From Progne subis subis (Eukaryota > Chordata > Aves > Passeriformes > Hirundinidae): a DNA stretch of 64,000 nucleotides. The notes below the pieces were generated by a model. The model was not told the origin of the DNA, searched no databases, and worked only from the letters and a program-made list of their open reading frames with translations. The stretch lies in the NCBI GenBank assembly GCA_022316685.1, contig JAKJHU010000163.1, positions 372,001 through 436,000 on the forward strand, written 5' to 3'. Shown piece after piece: positions 47,763-58,713 of the stretch; the first letter of the stretch is position 1, and each line of letters starts with the position of its first letter. Made by a program: the position numbers and the translations under genes.

Positions 47763-50700
47763 CTACCTCAGGGTCACACCAAGGTGCTGCTGTATTTCCT
47801 CCCGAAATTGCAGCTGCATCTCCGCTGCCTCCCGGCAGCCCAAGGCCCTGTCACAGGACTGGAAAGTCAGCCTGTAGCACAGGCTCCTCCGGCCTGTCCC
47901 TGGCTGCTGGAAATTGTCCCTTAACTGGATGGAAACGACCATTTCACCCGACACCCTCCTGGCAAGGGTGTGAAAAGCCACTTCATCAAACTCCTCCCCG
48001 TCAGGAACCCAGAAGCTGACATCGTGCACGTAGGAAGGTGGATAGAGGGAAAAAACTCCTGAAAAGCCTCAACTCCCCCTCAGGAAACTGCCTGAGGAAG
48101 CGCCTGTCCGATGTCCAAAGCATTCTCCAGTCGGATATTCCACACAGCAGCATGGCCAGGAGGTCCAGGTTCAGCGAGGCCGAGACAACAACCAGCTCAG
48201 GGCTTTGAAATTCACCAGGAGCTGTCCTGATAACCCCCACACAGGAGCCTGGGGGGTCTGGGTCTGGCCCCACACAGAGGAAATGCCGAATTTCACCAAG
48301 CTGCCGCTCAAAAGCAGCAAAGTCATTTAGCTCAGCTCCCAAACTTGCTGATTCCTGCAGGCTGATGCTGGGTTTGACTCCAGAAACGCCCTGGTGAAGA
48401 GAATTCAGGGTGGTTTTAACGTTATCCACCAACATCTGGATACAGCTGTTCTCTGTGCCCCTGCTAACTGCAAGCACAAGGAGCATCTCATGGAAAACAG
48501 GCATGGAGTGGGGAGTGATCAGACACTTCCAAAAAACTGGCCCAGAAAGAACCTGAAGTGTCCCTGGGGAAAAGGCTCTTTCTTTTATTATTGCTTGAGC
48601 ATGGGGCAGGAGGGAAGGCCTCAGATAAAACTTTGGAATTGTGCACCCTTCTTGCACATTGTTATCCGTGTCCTGGCCAAAATGGGAAAACAACACTGCG
48701 TCTGCCAGACCCTGAGATGTTTTCTCAGTGCTTGGAGCCTCCCCTGGGCTCAGAGGGATCCAGAAGATGTTGGAGTGGCAAACACCATCGGGGTGACCTT
48801 GGTGGAGCAGAGGAAGGCAGGAGCTCCTGCTCTGCAGTGGAAAAGCTTGGCTGAGCCCTGCACTGAGCTTCTCCTTGATTGTCCTTACTGGATGATTTGA
48901 ATTCTCTTCGAGGAAACCCCTGTGAAAATTAAAGTGCAAATTACAGACACCCTCTGCGGTTCCCTTCCTGTGGCTGTAATTTGAGCACAGCAATTTACCC
49001 AAAACATTCTTAAGCCAGGAACTACCTGACCAAGCCAGGTCTTTCACCAAAGGTGTTGCATATTTTCGGGGCATTGGTGTTTGTCTGCAGGTTACAATCA
49101 AGAATTAACTGCAATTTGCTGGTAAAAAAAAGGATTTCTCGGTCACCACATCCATTTATCTGACCCCACTGCTGGTCATTCCAGCAGGAGAGCTGCTAAA
49201 TGCCAAAGAGAAACTAATTATAAAACTCACCTATTAATTTTATCCACGAGGACTTGTGGCACTTGGAAAGAAACGTTTTGGCTTCCCAGTTGCGTCTCGC
49301 AGCTCAGGGGTGTGAAACACAGGGGTGCTGTGCTCCGTGTGAAAATGTGGTTCAAAGCACCCTCTACACAGAAGGATTTATCCTGACTCCTGAAAATACA
49401 CGAAAACATAGCAAAGTCACTGATGATTTCTGATATTCAGTGTGCCCCAAGCAGGCAGGAGCACATGATGGCCAGAGGTCCCTGCCAGCACCCACCCTCA
49501 GTCCTCCTGTCTTTAGGCTGAGATTGATATTTGCTCTGAAATGGATGCTTTTGACCTTTAAAATCCTCAGATAGTCTTATTTTTAGAGGGTGCTTTGGCA
49601 GGAAGCTCGCATTTTAATCTTGGTTACTCTGTTTAGAGATGAACAAGAACCGCAGCTATTTTAGGGAAAAATTAAAAGGAAAATTTCAAGGAAAATTTCA
49701 AGGAAAATTAAAAGGAGCTCCTCTCCAGCCAACAAAGAATAAAATACCCTAGAGCTGGGGCATTTTAAGAGCACAAACACCAGAATTTCAGTCTCGCCAC
49801 GCGATGGTTACCTGTAGCCTGTGCACTGGTACCCATCGATAGTCTCTGATTTAAAAGGATGAACGTCGCTCAGGACAAACCCGGCTCCCGCCGCCACAGC
49901 CACGATTTGCCAGCTGTTGTGCCACTCCCTCCTGGGCTGATCCGCAGGAGTGCCTCCCTGGCCATTGCACAGAGCCACGTGGACTTCTCCCTCCTGTGCC
50001 AGCACCTCTGCACAGCTGGAAGGAAGGGAAGCCAGAAAATTCCTGTCAGCACACCCCCAGATCCCCCAGTGCCGGAAAAACACCTGGAGCGCAGCTGGAA
50101 AGCCGAGCCACGGCCCTTAATGACCGCAGGATTATTTCTGGTGTACTCACCTATGGAAAAAGCGGGCAAGGAGCTGCCTGTTCTTCGCCACGCCGGCCTT
50201 CCTCCCGCAGTGAGGGAAGTTGAAATAAATACGGTGGAATTCCCGTTCTCCCGGTAAAAAGTGCTCCTTCAGCTTGGTGCAGTCCACGGAAAACACAACC
50301 TCGGCTCCTGCAACAGCAAACGCAAAGCAAGGCTCTGGTGGTTATCGAGGGGGATGGAAATCTTAAAGAAAGGTGGGAATACAAATCATCCAGGGCATTT
50401 TAAAGTAGGTAAGAGCTGCTGGGAACACCAGGAAGCCCTCCGGGGTTCTCTTTGCCCTTTGCTCTCTTTCCAGGCAGCAGAAACTTCTGACAACAGTTGA
50501 AAGCAGTAGTTTCAGGACTATTTCCGTACTAAAATCCTGATGGGATTTTAAGGCATTTCATTCAGCCAGCTGGGCCGTTCCAGTCCCTTCCCTGAGGAGT
50601 GGCGAGGGGCTCCCAAGGGACACGGCAGCGAGGGACCCGCGGGGCAACGACGCCACTCTGGGCGACACCAGGGTGACAGCGATGGCAGGATGGCGACAGC

Positions 50701-50929
50701 AAAGGGCTCAGCAGCCGCTCCATGCCCATCCCCAGCCCGTCCCCGGCGCGCACCCACCGCTGTCCCGCAGCCGGCGGATGCTCCGCGCCGCTCCTCCGCG
50801 CCCGGCCGCCTCCTCCTGGCTCTCGTAGCAAGTGGCCACCACCTGCGTGCCCTGGGCTCCGCACAGCGCCGCGGCGAAGGAGAAGTTGCCCTCTCCGAGC
50901 AGCAGGACGCGGCGGAGCGGAGGCTCCAT
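47763..50929 (-). CDS. FDXACB1: FDXACB1, ferredoxin-fold anticodon-binding domain protein 1, 5 exons, one apparent 1-bp insertion
   Basis: Exons in transcript order: 50758-50929, 50151-50307, 49812-50015, 49231-49389, 47763-48919. The N-terminal domain has LLLGEGNFSFAAAL (residues about 9-22), the signature of the DUF2431/Bmt5-like Rossmann methyltransferase fold. It continues with FNFPHCGRKAGVAKNRQLL in exon 2 and EGEVHVALCNGQGGTPADQP in exon 3. The C-terminal FDX-ACB domain, as in phenylalanyl-tRNA synthetase, covers HDVSFWVPDGEEFDEV to EEIQQHLGVTLR and then TAG at 47763-47765. The coding sum is 1849 nt, one more than 616 codons, because of an A6 run (T6 on the coding strand) near 48050 (see findings). 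Corrected length would be about 615 aa against about 624 in human. The molecular function of the vertebrate protein is not firmly established. It lies upstream of ALG9 on the same strand, about 1.2 kb from the ALG9 start codon. Confidence 0.93.
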
Positions 50930-51245
50930 GCCCGCAGGCGGCAGCGGCGCTCGCAGCCCCGGGCGCTCACGGCCACCGGCGCTCGCTCATGACGTGCGGC
51001 ACCATCGGCGGCCGCTGCCGGTGGCGTCGGGTCCCCGCGGGCATCCCCGGGACTCCCGGAGCTCGCTGTCCCGCCCCTGGGCGCGGAGAGGAGGCGGTGT
51101 CCCGGTAAAGGACGCGCTGCGGCATCCCCGGAGCGGGAGCGGGGAGGGAGCCGGGATTCGGGGAGCGCAACAGGAAATGGTGCTGCGTTCAAAAGGAAAA
51201 AAATAAAAAAGGAAAAGGAAGCGGCTGTTGAAAAGCCGGGGGATG

Positions 51246-51672
51246 GTAGGCTCACGGAATGACGAAATGGTTCGGGTTAGAACAGATCTTACAGCTGATC
51301 TCCTTGTGCACGGACGCCTTTCGCTACCCCACGCTGCTCCAAGGCCCAGCCTCAAACACTTCCAGCCACTTCCCAGCTTCTCTGGGCAACCTCTGCCCAA
51401 GCCCCACCACCCTCACAGGGGAAAATTCCTTATCCAGATCCAATCCAACCCTGCTCTCTGGCGCCTTTGAGCCATTCCCCCTTGGCCTCTCACCCCAGGC
51501 CTTTGTGAACAGTCTCTCTCCATCCTTCCTGGGGGCTCCCATCCGGTTCTTCACGTCACCCTGAAATCTCTTTTCCATGCTCAGCAATCCCAGTTCTCTC
51601 AGCCTCTCCTCGTGGCAGAGGAGTTGCAGCCCTGTAATCAACTTGGTGGCCTCCTCTGCCCTCATCTCCACC
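51246..51672 (-). mobile_element. CR1 LINE 3' fragment, copy A (inverted relative to copy B)
   Basis: Read on the minus strand it contains gaggagaggctgagagaact, aagggggaatggctc, gtgagggtggtggggc and gttgcccagagaagctgg, ending in the CR1-like tail cccgaaccatttcgtcattc. The element is 5' truncated. It is nearly identical to the copy at 54372-54755. Confidence 0.8.
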
Positions 51673-53929
51673 TGTCCCTGCCTTTACCTGTCCCTGCAAT
51701 TCTCATTCTTTGACAATGTTTGTGCTCCTTGAATTCCCAAAGGGGAGAAGCAGAGGCAGGCAGAAAGAGAACAAAAGGAGAAGAGAAGCAGTGGAAAGGT
51801 GCTGGAAGCATCATTTGCTGTCAGATAATTGCAGACATAATCAAGGCGTAATAAGAAGGTCCCTAATTCCTCCGCAGGGTGATACAAGGTAAATTAATTA
51901 CCCTGCCTCACATATGAGTACGGTGCCTTTGAGAAGGAAGGAAATTATGGTCTGTAATGTCTACAGCAGCCGGGCTTGGGTGTCACCCGTTCCATTTGTG
52001 TGCCCACAGCTGCCCCACAGGGCAGGGACAGCGTGTCAGGACAGGGTTTCACACAGATAATGACAGGGGAAGGTTCCAAATGGGCAAAGCTGAGCTCCTG
52101 CACAGACCCACTGCCACAGTTTGTCAGCTCTGTGCCAGACTCTGGGTCCCTGTGGCCCTGAAAGAATCTTTTTATCTATTTTAAATGATTTTAAATGGCC
52201 TGGAGAGGTGTTGGGTACTGAGAAAATAGTTACCACACAGCCTTCCTATTCCAATAATTACAAAAACCCCTCCTAGTTAGTATTTAGCCATGCTGAATGT
52301 GAGTTTTCCTTTTCAGCACACTCAGTGCTTTGGAAACAACCCGCTTCAGGTTACAGGGAAACATCAGAGAGTGAATTTTACATGCGCAGAACTGGGACAA
52401 TCTGTTGGCTGTGAGGAGCTGCTCGATGATGTTTGCACCTGGAGATGACAGAGGTGTTTTCTGTCGTTCTCCCCATGCTGGGCTGTGCTCCTGTGCCACC
52501 CCAGAACAGGTATTTCAGGTCACTCAGGGAGTGGTTTTGCATTTCAAGTGTTCTTGTCTGGCTGACCTCATCCAGTTTATCCCCAGAGAGCTTTCACTCA
52601 AAATTCCCATTTCTGGCTGCTGGTTTGAGCACAGAACCCCCGTGCTGTAAAAAAAGATTTCCCTCGGTGGCACTTTCTGGCTAAATTCTTACTATTTTAC
52701 ATTTACTTCCTTTCAATATTGATTCTTTCAGGATTTGAACAAAAACCTCCTTGATTTCCAAGGCACCACTCTGAGCTGGAACCTCCTTTGTGCAGCCCAG
52801 CTGCACTCCTGGCCTCCAGGTGGAGAAGGAACAAGAAGGATGCAGGAAAAAAGCACCAGAAACCCTCAGTGGTGCAGTGATTTCCTTCCAGCACCAAGAC
52901 CCGTCACACACGAAAGCCGTGTGGAAAATGTTCTTCCTGCTTTTTAATCTGCGCTGTTTGTAACCTCTGTGCGTGTCTGGGGTTTGTTCTTGTGTGCAGA
53001 GGTGGCCGTGCCTGGCCAGACAAGCCCAATTAACACCTTAGCTGGGAGAGCTAATTAGAACCAGCAAAGAGGAAACAGCAGGCCTTGGAAATGAGGGGGG
53101 ATTTGGGGTGTTTGACAGGGATCACAGGGTACTCATTTGATTTTTCTCACCCTCAGCCACAGAAGGATGTCCCCCCTGCTCAGCTGAGGTGACCCCTGCT
53201 AGCAGAACCTTTGTCTCAGCAGGTGTAAGGAACACAGAAAACAGGTCAGGTCATGACTGAGTCTGACGATCTGTGCGACAGATCTGTCCTTTTTGAAGAT
53301 GGATTTAGAAATTCAGTTCCAGTCGTCCGGGCTTCTCTTTCTACCCCTTTGAAGAGAGGCGCTAAGCAGATGAAATGCCTGAAAAGGACTTTAGTAGTGG
53401 TTTGTATCACTCAGCAATGCTGGCATAAATCAGATTATTGCTGTAGACATCAGATCCTGCTCACTGTTTGAAGGGCGCTAACAGCAGAGTTTCAAAGGGA
53501 TGTGATTTGCATCATCAGAGCAGGGCGTTTTCCTTCTCTTTGGGCAGATCTGTGTTTACTGCAGCCCTGCAGTTTTCACCTGAAGCTGCCCTGAACTGAC
53601 TGCAGCCCCTGGATGTTCCTCCATTACATGAATCATTCGAGAGATTTAAGATACACTTGTCTTCCAGCCGGCAGTTATCAAATACCTACACTTCACAGGG
53701 GTTTCAACTGCGGTGGAGCTGTTTTACCAGTTTAATCCCCACGGGAGAAACTTTCCTGTCGCTTGTGAAACACCCCGAAATCCTCTGGCAGGAGAGAGGA
53801 GAACACGAGGTGTGATGAGCAAAGTGCTTCTGAACACCCAGATAAGCTGTCCTGGGCACGCCTGCCACCCAGCAGCGACGTTCCCAACCCAGCCCAAAAC
53901 AAACCAATCCGAAACTGCATCTCCACGGT

Positions 53930-53935
53930 TTTATT
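53930..53935 (-). terminator. CRYAB polyadenylation signal
   Basis: Minus-strand AATAAA lies 112 bases past the CRYAB stop codon, matching the short 3' UTR of vertebrate CRYAB. Confidence 0.75.
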
Positions 53936-54046
53936 CGTTAGTAAACTTACTCAGCATAAATAATACGAGCGGCCACTCAGTACAGTGGAGGAAAGAGCTC
54001 TGGAAGGGCGCTCCAGGGGGTGGCTTTGGGGGCAGCAGGGCAGCCC

Positions 54047-56765
54047 CTACTTCCTCTGGGCCCCGGCGATGGCGGGTTTGTCCTCGCGGGTGATGGGGAT
54101 GGTGCGCTCGGGGACGTCGCTCTGCTTGCGGGGAGCGCTGACGGTCAGCACCCCGTCCAGCGACAGCGACGACGTGATGGTCAGCGGGTCCACATCGTCC
54201 GGGATCCGGTATTTTCCTGCTGAACTCCCTGGCGATGAAGCCGTGCTCGTCCTGCGCCAGGAGGAGCGGCTCTGAATTAGGAATGCTCGCCCGGTCCCGC
54301 CTCAGCCTTTGCGGCCGGGGAGTTGGGGACCTCAAAGGAGAGCTTTTCTGGGAGTTAAAAGGGGTTTTGGAGATGAGCTGCCCTCTGCTCTGCTGCCACG
54401 AGGAGAGGCTGAGAGAGTTGGGATTGCTGAGCGTGGAAAAGAGATTTCAGGGTGACGTGAAGAACCGGATGGGAGCCCCCAGGAAGGATGGAGAGAGACT
54501 GTTCACAAAGGCCTGGGGTGAGAGGCCAAGGGGGAATGGCTCAAAGGCGCCAGAGAGCAGGGTTGGATTGGATCTGGATAAGGAATTTTCCCCTGTGAGG
54601 GTGGTGGGGCTCGGGCAGAGGTTGCCCAGAGAAGCTGGGAAGTGGCTGGAAGTGTTTGAGGCTGTGGCTTGGAGTGATGTGGGATAGGGAAAGGTGTAAA
54701 GGAGATCAGCTGTAAGATCTGTTCTGACCCAAACTATTCCTTGAGTCTGTGAGTGAGACAGTGCCTGGGCTGCAGGTGCCTGCAGGTACAGGGTTTACAG
54801 GAGGAGGCTCTGTGCCCACCCCCTGTGCCAGCCAGAGCATTCCCAAGGTGCCATTCCCACCCAACCTGCCCTGGAGACCCTCAGTGCCCGATCCCTATCC
54901 TTGATTGTCCTCTTAGGCAAAGAGGATTCCAGAAACTGTGTCAGGATTACAGCTACAGGGAGCACTGGATTTCCTGACTGACACACTGTGCTCCCAGGAG
55001 CTCCTAGGGGTGGCAATTCCAGGGACACAGCTACTCTGGGGACAGGGGATGGGGACTGGAAAATGCTGTTACATCCAGCTCTGGGCAAGGCTTTGCATTT
55101 CTGTCTGCCCAGTGTCCACACCGGCCCCCAGAGCCAGCAGGGAGAGGGATGAATGACAGCAGAACACAAATTTAAAGGATTAGAAACTGATAGCTGGGCC
55201 TAGGAAAGGTAACACACAGGGCAATGGACTAATTTGTTATGTGGCTTGATTATTACAGTTCATTTTTAGCTCATTGGACGCCTCCCTGCATTCCTGGCCT
55301 CTTCCCAGGAAGAGAGGAAGCCCAAAATTCCCATTTCCCAGATGATTTTCCAGTTCAGTTCACAGTTCACTCAACATCAGCAATAAACCTCCACCCTCCT
55401 ACCGCCCTGTCAGGGATCAGCTGGGGCGGATTGCACGGAGCACCTCGGTTTGGAATGATTACAAATATTTGAGATGAGCACGGGGTTGTTTTGCCGTCAC
55501 CAGAGGTGAGGGAGTTCACAGTACCTGGCGCTCCTCGTGCTTCCCGTGGATCTCGATCATGTCCCCGAGCACCTTCACCTTCAGCTCCTCAGGGGAGAAA
55601 TGCTTCACATCCAGGTTCACATAAAATTTGTCCTTATCTAGCCGCATCTGCAAAAACCGGGGGGTGATTTCAGAAGAGAGCAAAAGCCAGGAGGTGACTT
55701 CAGAAGAGAGCCGGTGAGGGCTTCAGCCGAAAAAAGAATGCAGCAGGTCGAGACTCAGGCTGGTCTCTACACACGCACTGACCTTTATTTTGGGGTCTGA
55801 TCTGAGTGCCTCTGTCCCTTGCTGGCCTTGCATTAATGCCCATCACTACAGGACCTGAGATTCTCCAGGTGAATTGGTGAAAAACTGACTCTTTGTTTGA
55901 AGCTGACTCTTTATTATGGCTGTTTCACTGGGCAGCCAGACCCAGGTCACTAAATCGAGAGGAACATTTGTGCAAGGATTAAAATAATACTTTCACTCCT
56001 TCTGCTTGGAATAGCTCCTTGTAGACAAGACAGTTGACTTGCAGGACAGGTGAAAGCTTCTTGGCTCAGCCCTGGAGGGAGGAGGCACCTGCTCCATCAT
56101 CCTCTGGGTCCTGGATCTTATTAAAACGCTGCTTTAATGGGCAGGGATTGTTTAAAACAATCTCTTTTCCCTCCATGGGCTCCTGCACTGCCTGACGTGA
56201 GGATCCCACTGCCCTGTGCTCTTTGTTTCTCAGCTGGGAGTGGGATTGAAAGTTTGGCACAGCAGATTGGGAAATAAGAGAAATTAGGGAAATTAGAGAA
56301 ATTAGGCTTCCTCCTTTCCCCTGGCAGCTCCTGGGGTGATCTGCCTTGCACACTGAGCTCGGTTTGCTTCTGCTCCCATCACTGTGGCCAGACTTGCTCC
56401 ATCCCAAACAATGCAGAGGCACAAACAGCACCTTTTCCCCCAGCCTTTTTCCTAAAAAAACCCAACAAACAAACAACCACCTAGGAGCATCTTCCAAGCT
56501 CTCAGCTCTCCTGGGCCTCCAGAGCCAGCAGGCTGTGCCACAAAGAGCCCGAAGAAGCAAAGGTTACCTCTGAGAGTCCTGCCTCTAGCCAACTGGGCAT
56601 CCGAAGGATGGGGGATCTCATCAGGAAGGGGCTGAAGCTGGGGGAAACTGGGAGCAGCTCCGACTCCGGCAGGTGCTCCCCGAAAACCTGGTCAAAGATA
56701 CGGCTCGGTGCCAGCCAAGAGAAGAAAGGTCTGCGGATCAGGGGGTTGTGGATGGTGATATCCAT
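54047..56765 (-). CDS. CRYAB: CRYAB, alpha-B-crystallin (HSPB5), 3 exons, one apparent 1-bp insertion
   Basis: ATP-independent small heat-shock chaperone of lens, heart and muscle. Exons: 56568-56765 (66 codons), 55525-55647 (41 codons), 54047-54251. Exon 1 gives [17 protein letters not shown], the hydrophobic N-terminal region. Exon 2 ([20 protein letters not shown]) opens the alpha-crystallin domain. Exon 3 begins [13 protein letters not shown] and, in the corrected frame, ends with the ERTIPITRE segment (contains the IxI-type motif) and a GAQRK tail before TAG at 54047-54049. The corrected length is 174 aa, equal to chicken. Residue 19 is Ala where human has the Ser19 phosphosite. An extra A in AGGAAAATAC (minus strand, near 54213) shifts the frame beside the position of human Arg120 (see findings). 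Divergent neighbour: HSPB2. Confidence 0.95.
54252..56567 (-). other. CRYAB introns 1 and 2 (interrupted by exon 2)
   Basis: Intron 2 (54252-55524) carries CR1 copy B. Intron 1 (55648-56567) is unique sequence with a short gaaattagg triplication near 56280. Confidence 0.8.
54372..54758 (+). mobile_element. CR1 LINE 3' fragment, copy B, in CRYAB intron 2
   Basis: Same element as copy A in the opposite orientation. Translated readings of the two copies agree over about 90 residues ([47 protein letters not shown]) with only a few differences. It begins about 120 bp from CRYAB exon 3 and is antisense to the gene. Confidence 0.8.
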
Positions 56766-56831
56766 TGGAGAGCGCTGGAGGAGCCTGGCAAAACAACTGT
56801 GCCGCAGTGCCGTGCCGGGAGCGGGGACAGC

Positions 56832-56837
56832 TTTATA
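56832..56837 (-). promoter_or_regulatory. CRYAB TATA box
   Basis: On the minus strand the sequence reads GGCTATAAAG, with TATAAA 67 bases upstream of the CRYAB start codon. Mammalian CRYAB also uses a TATA promoter with a short 5' UTR, so position and motif agree. Confidence 0.75.
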
Positions 56838-58510
56838 GCCGTGCAGCTGGCCTGGCCTTCCACCCCCCCGAGGCCTCTTGAACAGTGGTGTCAGGGATTT
56901 TATTGTCCCACTCCTGGGCTGGGCCCTTCGGCGGTGCCCAGTAGCTGTCTGAGGGATTTGAGCGCGCTGCTGAGGAGGAGGGGGAAGGGGAGAGAGGAAG
57001 AAGAGGAGCCCAATGGGGCAGCAAGAAGCCAGAGCGCCCCGGCGCCCGCCCTGCTGCCCACGTGCTGTTTATCCACAGTCCCAGGCGGGCTTGGCCCGTG
57101 TTCCCAGCTGCTCTGGATGCCAGGGGGATCAATGCAGCTCCTATCTTTGGCTCACGGGGACCGGGACAAGGGGCCGTTGTTCCCGCAGCCGGCACCGGGA
57201 CCTCGGCTCCTCCATCACCCCCGGGGCTGTGCCTGCCCCGGCAGCACGGGGAGCCCCAAAATCAGGGTGGGGAAGGTGCCAGCAGGGCTTTGCTGGGGTG
57301 GGCCTGGCACTGCGGCTCTCTCCAGCCAGCCCTGCTGCCCTCATGGTGTGTGGGTAAAGGATGGAGCTCCCCAAATGCCTCCTGTCTCTTGTCCACTGCA
57401 GAACAGCTTTTTCTGGAGGGAAGACCCCCAGGCTGTGAGGCCAGAGAGAACCTGGGCATGGTCCTGGCTTCCACGGTGCTGCACTGCACCCAGGGGTGCA
57501 GAACACCTCTGTCTGCCTCTGCCCTGCACTAACCTGCCTTCCTGCCGCTCCCCTCCTAATAATGCACGCGTTATTTTAATTCCTGCCTCGCCCGAGAACC
57601 CAAATCGCGGGAATGGGCTCAGCCTAGCAACTGTTGAAGGGCAAGAGCTTCTCTGCCTGTGAGAGCTCGCAATTTAAACACAATTTCTGGCTCAGAGGCG
57701 CTGCCAGCTCTGCCAGCCCTTTGCAAAAGGCTCTGAGCCTCTTCCTCTTGGCTTGCCTGCAAGAATAGGGAGCAGGATTTGCTCTGTGCAGCAGCCCGGA
57801 CCATAAATACCCTCTCCAAGTCCCCATGACATCAACAGCCCTGCACCTGCTGTCCTGCAACGCAGGGCACAAGGAAGTCTCTGGTTTCAGAGTATGCAGA
57901 GCTCAGCTGGGCTCTCCTCCCCTGCTGCAGCACCAGCAGCCCACCAGCCCCGCTCAGCAAAACTGGATTTAGGCCAGGTTCAGAGCCTGGCTTAGCTGGG
58001 GATGTCTGGCACCAGCATTTCTCCATGACTTTGTGCCAGAGCCCAGCCAAGGGAAGAGCCTGGGCAGCCAGCACGGCTCAGGGTGGGACCTGGATCCTGC
58101 TTCACTCCCTGCAGCCCTTCACCACTAAAGGAACAGAAGGCCTGAGCTCAGCTTTTGGGATAATCGGACTCCTCACGCAGGGCACGCGAAGGGTTTGAGC
58201 CCCAAGCTGACAGTGGGCAATGGGTGTGGGCAGTGGCCTCATTACCCCACCTCAACAAGCACCAGGCACCCACGGGGGCTCAGGATCACAAATCCCAGAG
58301 GCAGGGACTCCTGAGCTGGCCCCAGGGTCGCTCGCTTTGCTTTGGGGCAGCAGAGCCTGGGGTCCGTCCTGCTGCCCTCAGCCCCGGGTCTGGGCTGTGC
58401 TGGGCTGCCCATGCACCCCCTGCTCCAGGAGGGACCCTCAGAGGCCGGGGGGACGTGCAGGGTGTCCCCGAGGTGTCCCTGGGTGCAGGCAGAGCCTGTC
58501 CTCCCTGCTG
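56838..58510. promoter_or_regulatory. CRYAB-HSPB2 divergent intergenic region
   Basis: Shared regulatory spacer between the two small heat-shock genes. In mammals this interval holds the CRYAB muscle and lens enhancers. Here it is GC-rich with E-box-like CAGCTG strings (for example near 57107), but I cannot assign specific elements. No coding exon is recognised. Confidence 0.45.
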
Positions 58511-58577
58511 GAATGCAGCAAGAAGCTTCCCCTGCCGCCCCGGCCCGGCGGGGCTATTTTGGTCCAGCTTTTTTATC
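58511..58577 (+). promoter_or_regulatory. HSPB2 proximal promoter motifs: heat-shock element and CArG-like box
   Basis: Within 200 bases of the HSPB2 start codon, aagaagcttcc contains GAA-2-TTC, the inverted pentamer pair of a heat-shock element (58522-58529). GCTATTTTGG (58553-58562) is one mismatch from the CArG box CC(A/T)6GG bound by SRF, which would fit muscle expression. A TATA-like ttttttat follows at about 58570. These are motif matches only. Confidence 0.4.
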
Positions 58578-58713
58578 CCTCACACACTCCTCCCTTTGGA
58601 AACCACCCAGCTGAAGCCTTGCAGCCTTCACTCGGAGGGGCAGCGAGGGCCGGGAAGGAAGGAGGGAAGGAAGGAAGGGAGGAAAGGAGGAAGGTGCCCA
58701 TCCTGGACACGCC

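Larger units (their letters stand above)
50930..54046. other. FDXACB1-CRYAB intergenic region, no gene recognised
   Basis: 50930-51200 is CpG-rich and is presumably the FDXACB1 promoter. In human it would be shared with C11orf1/CFAP68 on the opposite strand. I see no sequence resembling CFAP68 (for example its WTDWNNMSKFFQYGWR block) on the plus strand. CR1 copy A occupies 51246-51672; 51673-53929 holds nothing recognisable. Confidence 0.6.

Noticed and set aside
51324..51671. Frame of 115 aa with a near-identical partner at 54395-54687, at first sight a duplicated gene
   Set aside because: Both are translations of a CR1 non-coding 3' end; the conserved phrases are standard CR1 nucleotide sequence.
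52735..52947. 70-aa plus-strand frame preceded by a ttctttcag acceptor-like site, considered as a CFAP68 exon
   Set aside because: No residue pattern resembling CFAP68 and no matching donor or neighbouring exon.
28579..54251. ALG9, FDXACB1 and CRYAB as pseudogenes because of frameshifts
   Set aside because: Each has one 1-bp indel, intact splice sites, conserved residues on both sides and no other stops; sequence error is the simpler explanation.
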